A stretch of DNA of 64,000 nucleotides, from contig NZ_JARUKY010000009.1 of the NCBI RefSeq assembly GCF_029688925.1, forward strand, positions 62,001-126,000, read 5' to 3'. The notes under the pieces were generated by a model. The model made no database searches. It saw only the letters and a list, made by a program, of their open reading frames with translations, and had not been told where the DNA came from. Origin of the DNA: Evansella sp. AB-P1 (GTDB taxonomy: Bacteria > Bacillota > Bacilli > Bacillales > Salisediminibacteriaceae). Below are positions 60,326-64,000 of the stretch, one piece after another; positions within the stretch are counted from its first letter, which is position 1, and each line of letters opens with the position of its first letter. A program made the translations under genes and the position numbers.

Positions 60326-61306
60326 ATGAATAACAATAGACTTTTTCTTTTATTACTTACAGTTGTAGGGTCACTGTTTATTTTAGTTGGTTGTGGAGAC
60401 GGTGCGGAGGATACTGGTGCTGAAGGGGCTGATTATCCCAAACAGGCAATTGAAATCTATGTACCAGCTAGCCCTGGAGGAGCAACAGATGCTTCTGCAA
60501 GGATTATTGCTAAACATATAAATGAGTACCTTGGTGAAGACTTTATCATCATTAATGAAAGTGGTGGTGGTGGTACATTAGCCTTTGAAACGGTTAGAAA
60601 TGATGATACAAATGGATATAAACTTTTATACTTTCACCAGGCTTTACACACTGGATATGCAACAAATCGCTATGAATACCCCGCAACAGATCTTACTGCT
60701 ATTGGAACATACAGTGCAGTAAACCAAGCTTATGTTGTTAGCGCAGACTCTCCATGGGATTCGCTAGATGATTTTGTAGAAGACGCAAAAAGTAATCCTG
60801 GTGAGTACAGTTTTGGTGCGCAGTTAAGTGGAACGACACACTTTATGGGGGCAATGCTAGCACAAGAAGCTGGAATTGAGTACGATATTTTAGATTTTGG
60901 AGCTGAATCTGATCGAATGGCTGCCCTTCTAGGCGGACAAATAGATATGATTGTTACTAGTGTAGGAAATGCCATAGAGTATGTAGAATCAGGAGATTTC
61001 AAGGTTCTTGCAGTTTTAAATGAGGAACGAGATCCAGCTGCACCAGATTTCCCAACAGCTGTAGAGCAAGGCTATGACATTGTGTTCTCAATTACTCATG
61101 CTTTGTTTGGACCAAGTGATTTACCAGAAAATGTTATTGCAGCTTTAAATGAGGCAACAGCTGAATTAGCTGAGGATGAAGCATATATTGAAGCATTAGG
61201 AAATTTAGGACACGTACATGTATTAAATGATAGTGAAGCTACCACCGATTTGATTGAAAGAGAATTTAACATTATTCAAGACCTTGGTAAAGAACTAGGG
61301 TTTTAA
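60326..61306 (+). CDS. tctC: Tripartite tricarboxylate transporter binding lipoprotein (TctC/Bug family)
   Basis: 326 residues. Lipobox ILVGC near residue 22 and an acidic linker are followed by the Bug-family core: IEIYVPASPGGATDASARIIAKHI, IINESGGGGTLAFETV, and SFGAQLSGTTHFMGAMLAQEAGI. The ligand is typically citrate or another carboxylate held by a water-mediated loop. GGAGG precedes the ATG. It is first in the tctCBA operon, and a strong hairpin after it may favour higher receptor than permease levels. Confidence 0.93.
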   Translation: MNNNRLFLLLLTVVGSLFILVGCGDGAEDTGAEGADYPKQAIEIYVPASPGGATDASARIIAKHINEYLGEDFIIINESGGGGTLAFETVRNDDTNGYKLLYFHQALHTGYATNRYEYPATDLTAIGTYSAVNQAYVVSADSPWDSLDDFVEDAKSNPGEYSFGAQLSGTTHFMGAMLAQEAGIEYDILDFGAESDRMAALLGGQIDMIVTSVGNAIEYVESGDFKVLAVLNEERDPAAPDFPTAVEQGYDIVFSITHALFGPSDLPENVIAALNEATAELAEDEAYIEALGNLGHVHVLNDSEATTDLIEREFNIIQDLGKELGF

Positions 61307-61313
61307 TGCAAGG

Positions 61314-61344
61314 AAGGATATCGTGAAAAATTCACGATATCCTT
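61314..61344 (+). terminator. Intercistronic hairpin between tctC and tctB
   Basis: AAGGATATCGTGAA and TTCACGATATCCTT form a perfect 14-bp stem with loop AAA. There is no T-run, so it is more likely a processing or stabilising structure than a full terminator. Confidence 0.75.
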
Positions 61345-61418
61345 ACATATATCATCAGTATAGTAATTAAATAATATCGTCCATTGCTCCATTTCATTGA
61401 TGATAAGGAGGGGGAAAA

Positions 61419-61898
61419 ATGACTAAAGCTGATAGAAACATAGGAATAGTATTGATTATGATAGCTGTTATCATGCTTTATCAAGCATTAACTTTAGAAC
61501 ATCCTCATTTTAATAGGGATCCAGGGCCTGTTTTGATGCCTGTAATCTATTCTATATCTTTAATAATCTGTTCCTTAGGTTTACTATTTTGGCCACGAAT
61601 AGCTGAGAATAAAAAGGAAAGTAAAACACAGCAATCAAAAGAGCAATATAGAAAAAATACAACTAAAATGGTTGGGTTATTTTTGTTTTTAGTGTTTTAT
61701 GTTTGGTCTTTTAAAACTCTTGGTTTTATACTTAGCACTATTATTTTTTTAGGTGGTAGTATCCTCTTCTTAGCTAAAAAAAGAGAGAGGAAATTTATTA
61801 TCATTTCTATTTTAACATCTATCCTTTGTACAGGATTTATCTACTATATATTTAAAATTCAATTAAAAATTCAACTTCCAGTGGGAGTATTTTTCTAG
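61419..61898 (+). CDS. tctB: Tripartite tricarboxylate transporter small subunit TctB
   Basis: 159 residues, four helices (IGIVLIMIAVIMLYQALTL; VIYSISLIICSLGLLFW; MVGLFLFLVFYVWSFKTLGF; FIIISILTSILCTGFIYYIF). FNRDPGPVLMPVIY is the typical loop after helix one. It is the small membrane subunit of the Na+- or H+-coupled transporter and lies between tctC and tctA, 17 bases before the latter. AAGGAGGGGG is a strong site. Confidence 0.9.
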   Translation: MTKADRNIGIVLIMIAVIMLYQALTLEHPHFNRDPGPVLMPVIYSISLIICSLGLLFWPRIAENKKESKTQQSKEQYRKNTTKMVGLFLFLVFYVWSFKTLGFILSTIIFLGGSILFLAKKRERKFIIISILTSILCTGFIYYIFKIQLKIQLPVGVFF

Positions 61899-61915
61899 AG
61901 ACGGGAGGTATTCAC

Positions 61916-63421
61916 ATGGATATATTAATTAGTAGCTTTCTAGATGTTTTTAGTCCCATCTCTTTTCTTTTACTCTTAGGCGGTATTGGGATAGGTATTA
62001 TCTTTGGTTCGATTCCGGGATTAACTGCTACGATGGGAGTCGCCTTGTTACTTCCCGTTACATTTGGTTTAGGACCTGTTGCTGGTATCTTGTTGCTTGT
62101 TGGTGTTTATGTTGGGGGAATATCAGGTGGACTAGTTGCGGCAACTCTTCTCGGTATACCTGGAACTCCCTCTTCCATTGCAACGACGTTTGATGCATAT
62201 CCAATGTCAAAGAATGGAGAACCTGTCCGAGCAATGGGGATTGGAATAGTTGCATCACTTATAGGTGGTATTTTTAGTTTCATTATTTTGATAACTATTT
62301 CTCCCTTTATCGCAAGAATTGCCGTAAAAATGGGACCCTCTGAGTATGTTGCATTGATTTTCTTAGCATTAACATTGATTGCAGTATTATCTTCTGGCAA
62401 CATGATTAAAGGGATTACATCTGGAATTATTGGGATGTCCTTAGCACTAATTGGTTTTGCCCCTATTGACGGTACTGCAAGATATACTTTCGGACAATTA
62501 CAATTAACTGCAGGAATTGACCTACTGCCACTTATCATGGGATTGTTTGCAATCACCCAAATTCATATGGAAATTCAGAAGGGGGAAATAAGTAAAGAAA
62601 TCAATCTTAAAGTAAAAGGCTTTGCTGTCTCCATTAAGGAGTTACTAAATAACACAATAAACTTACTTCGTTCCTCCTCCATTGGTGTTGCTCTAGGAAT
62701 GCTTCCAGGAATGGGGAGTGGCGCATCAAACCTAATTGCTTATGCTCAAGCAAAACAAGCCTCTAAAAATCCAGAGAAGTTTGGAAAAGGAGCTCCAGAA
62801 GGAATTTATGCTTCTGAATCAGCCAATAATGCAAGTGTTGGTGGTGCTCTAGTACCTATGATGACTCTTGGAATACCAGGGGATAGTGTAACAGCCATTC
62901 TTTTGGGTGGATTTATGATCCACGGTATTCAGCCAGGACCATTGTTGTTTACAAATAACGCAGGAATAGTAAATGTTGTGTTCATAGGGTTCTTTTTGTC
63001 TATTATTATTGTATTTATTCTACAATTTTTAGGAATGCGTCTATTTCCTAAAATCCTTACTATACCTCAACATTTCCTATATCCTATATTGTTGACCATG
63101 ACTGTGGTTGGTGCTTTTGCAATGAACCATCGTATTTTCGATGTATGGATCATGCTCATCTTTGGAGTTGTAGGTTTTATTTTAATAAAAAATAATTACC
63201 CTATAGCCCCACTTATTTTAGGCTTTGTATTGGGACCGATGTTTGAAATATATTTAAGAAGAGCTTTCATGGCTGCTTCTAACCCTATTGAAATTTTATA
63301 CAGTCCAGTGGCCGTAATCTTAATAACAGCTGCAATTGTAATATTAATCGTAACAACCGTAAGAGAAGTGAAAGATGTAAGAAAAAAAAGGAAAACAACT
63401 CCTCCAAATATTAATATTTGA
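61916..63421 (+). CDS. tctA: Tripartite tricarboxylate transporter large subunit TctA
   Basis: 501 residues, about twelve helices. Family signatures: GIIFGSIPGLTATMGVALLLP, LLGIPGTPSSIATTFDAYPM, GMLPGMGSGASNLIAYAQAK, and GALVPMMTLGIPGDSVTAILLGG. These two G-rich re-entrant motifs form the substrate and ion path. It completes the tctCBA system for tricarboxylate uptake. No TctDE two-component genes are in view; control is likely through CcpA and perhaps the palindromes upstream. Confidence 0.94.
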   Translation: MDILISSFLDVFSPISFLLLLGGIGIGIIFGSIPGLTATMGVALLLPVTFGLGPVAGILLLVGVYVGGISGGLVAATLLGIPGTPSSIATTFDAYPMSKNGEPVRAMGIGIVASLIGGIFSFIILITISPFIARIAVKMGPSEYVALIFLALTLIAVLSSGNMIKGITSGIIGMSLALIGFAPIDGTARYTFGQLQLTAGIDLLPLIMGLFAITQIHMEIQKGEISKEINLKVKGFAVSIKELLNNTINLLRSSSIGVALGMLPGMGSGASNLIAYAQAKQASKNPEKFGKGAPEGIYASESANNASVGGALVPMMTLGIPGDSVTAILLGGFMIHGIQPGPLLFTNNAGIVNVVFIGFFLSIIIVFILQFLGMRLFPKILTIPQHFLYPILLTMTVVGAFAMNHRIFDVWIMLIFGVVGFILIKNNYPIAPLILGFVLGPMFEIYLRRAFMAASNPIEILYSPVAVILITAAIVILIVTTVREVKDVRKKRKTTPPNINI

Positions 63422-63481
63422 TAGACTCTCTTTAAGACGACAATTGACAATGTGTGGAAGCTAGCATAAAATGGCAGTAAC

Positions 63482-63730
63482 ATGTATGAAAGGGTGACTT
63501 TTACGACAATGAAGTACTAATCCTATTTTTCAAAAGCTATCAATTGAAGGTGTTTTTCGCAGCCGTGGTGCTGCTTTATTAGGAGTGCCTTCAATGAACG
63601 TTTTTAGAATAGGATTATATTTCTATAGTTAAACCGAAACAGAGTTCGTCTCTTTTTTGGCGTACCTATGCCTCCTATTCTAATTTCTAGATGGGGGCAT
63701 TTTTATGTCTCCAGAAAAGGAGATGATACG
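63482..63730 (+). ncRNA. Ribosome-mediated attenuator leader of an ABC-F gene
   Basis: The leader has a short frame (ATG 63482 or GTG 63494, stop TAA 63518-63520). Its stop lies inside segment A (TAATCCTATT, 63518-63527). A pairs perfectly over 10 bp with B (AATAGGATTA, 63608-63617). B in turn overlaps TTAGAATAGG (63604-63613), which pairs perfectly with C (CCTATTCTAA, 63674-63683). C lies in the terminator hairpin ATGCCTCC / GGGGGCAT (63668-63700, followed by TTTTT). A further stem pairs 63543-63550 with 63588-63595. A stalled ribosome on the short frame would free B to pair with C and prevent termination. Confidence 0.8.
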
Positions 63731-64000
63731 ATGTTGTTAATGGATGCTACGAATATTAAACACTATGTCATAGATCGATTACTTTTGGATATACCCAAGC
63801 TTCAAATTTTTTCAAAGGACCGTATAGGTCTTGTTGGAAAAAATGGAACGGGAAAAACCACACTGATGAATATACTTGCAAAAAGAATTACCCCAAGCGA
63901 AGGTTCCGTTAACATGGAAGGAACATACGACATTTTACCTCAGCTGAAGAGATCAGATACAACAAAAAGTGGTGGAGAGATAACACAGGAATATATTACT
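63731..64000 (+). CDS. ABC-F family ribosome-protection ATPase, 3' end cut by window
   Basis: ATG 63731 has AAGGAG 8 bases upstream. The 90 visible codons read a first ABC domain: MLLMDATNIKHYVIDRLLLD, then GLVGKNGTGKTTLMNILAKR (Walker A) and a short QLKR insertion. No membrane segment. The fold and the attenuator leader fit antibiotic-resistance ABC-F proteins (VmlR, Vga, Msr type), which dislodge ribosome-bound antibiotics. Subtype cannot be fixed without the linker and second domain, which lie outside the window. Confidence 0.88.
   Translation, partial: MLLMDATNIKHYVIDRLLLDIPKLQIFSKDRIGLVGKNGTGKTTLMNILAKRITPSEGSVNMEGTYDILPQLKRSDTTKSGGEITQEYIT

Overview
The window looks like a chromosomal segment from a low-GC, endospore-forming member of the Bacillaceae. 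Support comes from a CotF-type spore coat protein, a YteA-type zinc-finger protein, textbook PerR, Fur, CcpA and ECF-sigma sites, strong AGGAGG-type ribosome binding sites, and an LnrJK-LnrLMN-like locus as in Bacillus subtilis. Many secreted domains are rich in Asp and Glu, which hints at a salt- or alkali-tolerant lineage (inference). Genus cannot be fixed from sequence alone.

Layout. 1-4.9 kb: end of a SulP anion transporter, a UspA protein, a small membrane peptide, and a MarR-MATE efflux pair. 5.1-13.1 kb: a CHASE4-GGDEF-EAL protein, a PerR-controlled Dps, then a two-gene operon (membrane GGDEF-EAL protein plus a sugar-type binding lipoprotein) headed by a class I c-di-GMP riboswitch with its own terminator. 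13.4-15.6 kb: manganese catalase and an AGE/cellobiose-2-epimerase-like enzyme. 16.5-21 kb: arsenic operon arsR-acr3-arsC-arsD-arsA, ending in a short HesB-like gene that carries an in-frame TGA followed by a SECIS-like hairpin. This is a candidate selenoprotein and the most striking gene in the window. 21-28.6 kb: mostly small stress, sporulation and redox genes, a DnaA-box cluster, an AraC-family gene remnant and an ECF sigma factor with a partner. 28.7-38.6 kb: a YeiH-type exporter with a small peptide, cytochrome bd oxidase cydAB with a small third ORF, and the CydDC exporter. 38.8-43.3 kb: a LuxR-type regulator, RDD, YncE-like and PAP2 proteins, and FetAB. 43.5-47.1 kb: a Fur-box feoAB operon extended by a nicotianamine-synthase-like protein and a flippase-like membrane protein. 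47.3-52.9 kb: an autoregulated ECF sigma/anti-sigma pair, a ZIP-like protein, a GntR-ABC operon, and a PrsA-like foldase. 53.2-59.4 kb: LnrJK/LnrLMN-like two-component and ABC-2 genes. 59.6-64 kb: tripartite tricarboxylate transporter tctCBA with a cre site, flanked by two homologous attenuator leaders. The second leads into an ABC-F gene that runs off the window.

Beyond genes, the window carries two families of non-coding repeats. The first is a 51-52 bp tandem unit built round a CTGCAAA/TTTGCAG hairpin, with arrays at about 30.75-31.19 kb and 56.87-57.53 kb and a short copy at 15.9 kb. The second is a dispersed structured element of about 80 bp, with copies near 2.0, 8.8 and 48.8 kb.

Themes are metal and metalloid handling (ars, feo, fet, dps), oxidative stress (catalase, Dps, WrbA, YceI), c-di-GMP signalling, and envelope stress. 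All assignments are by reading; no database search was run.
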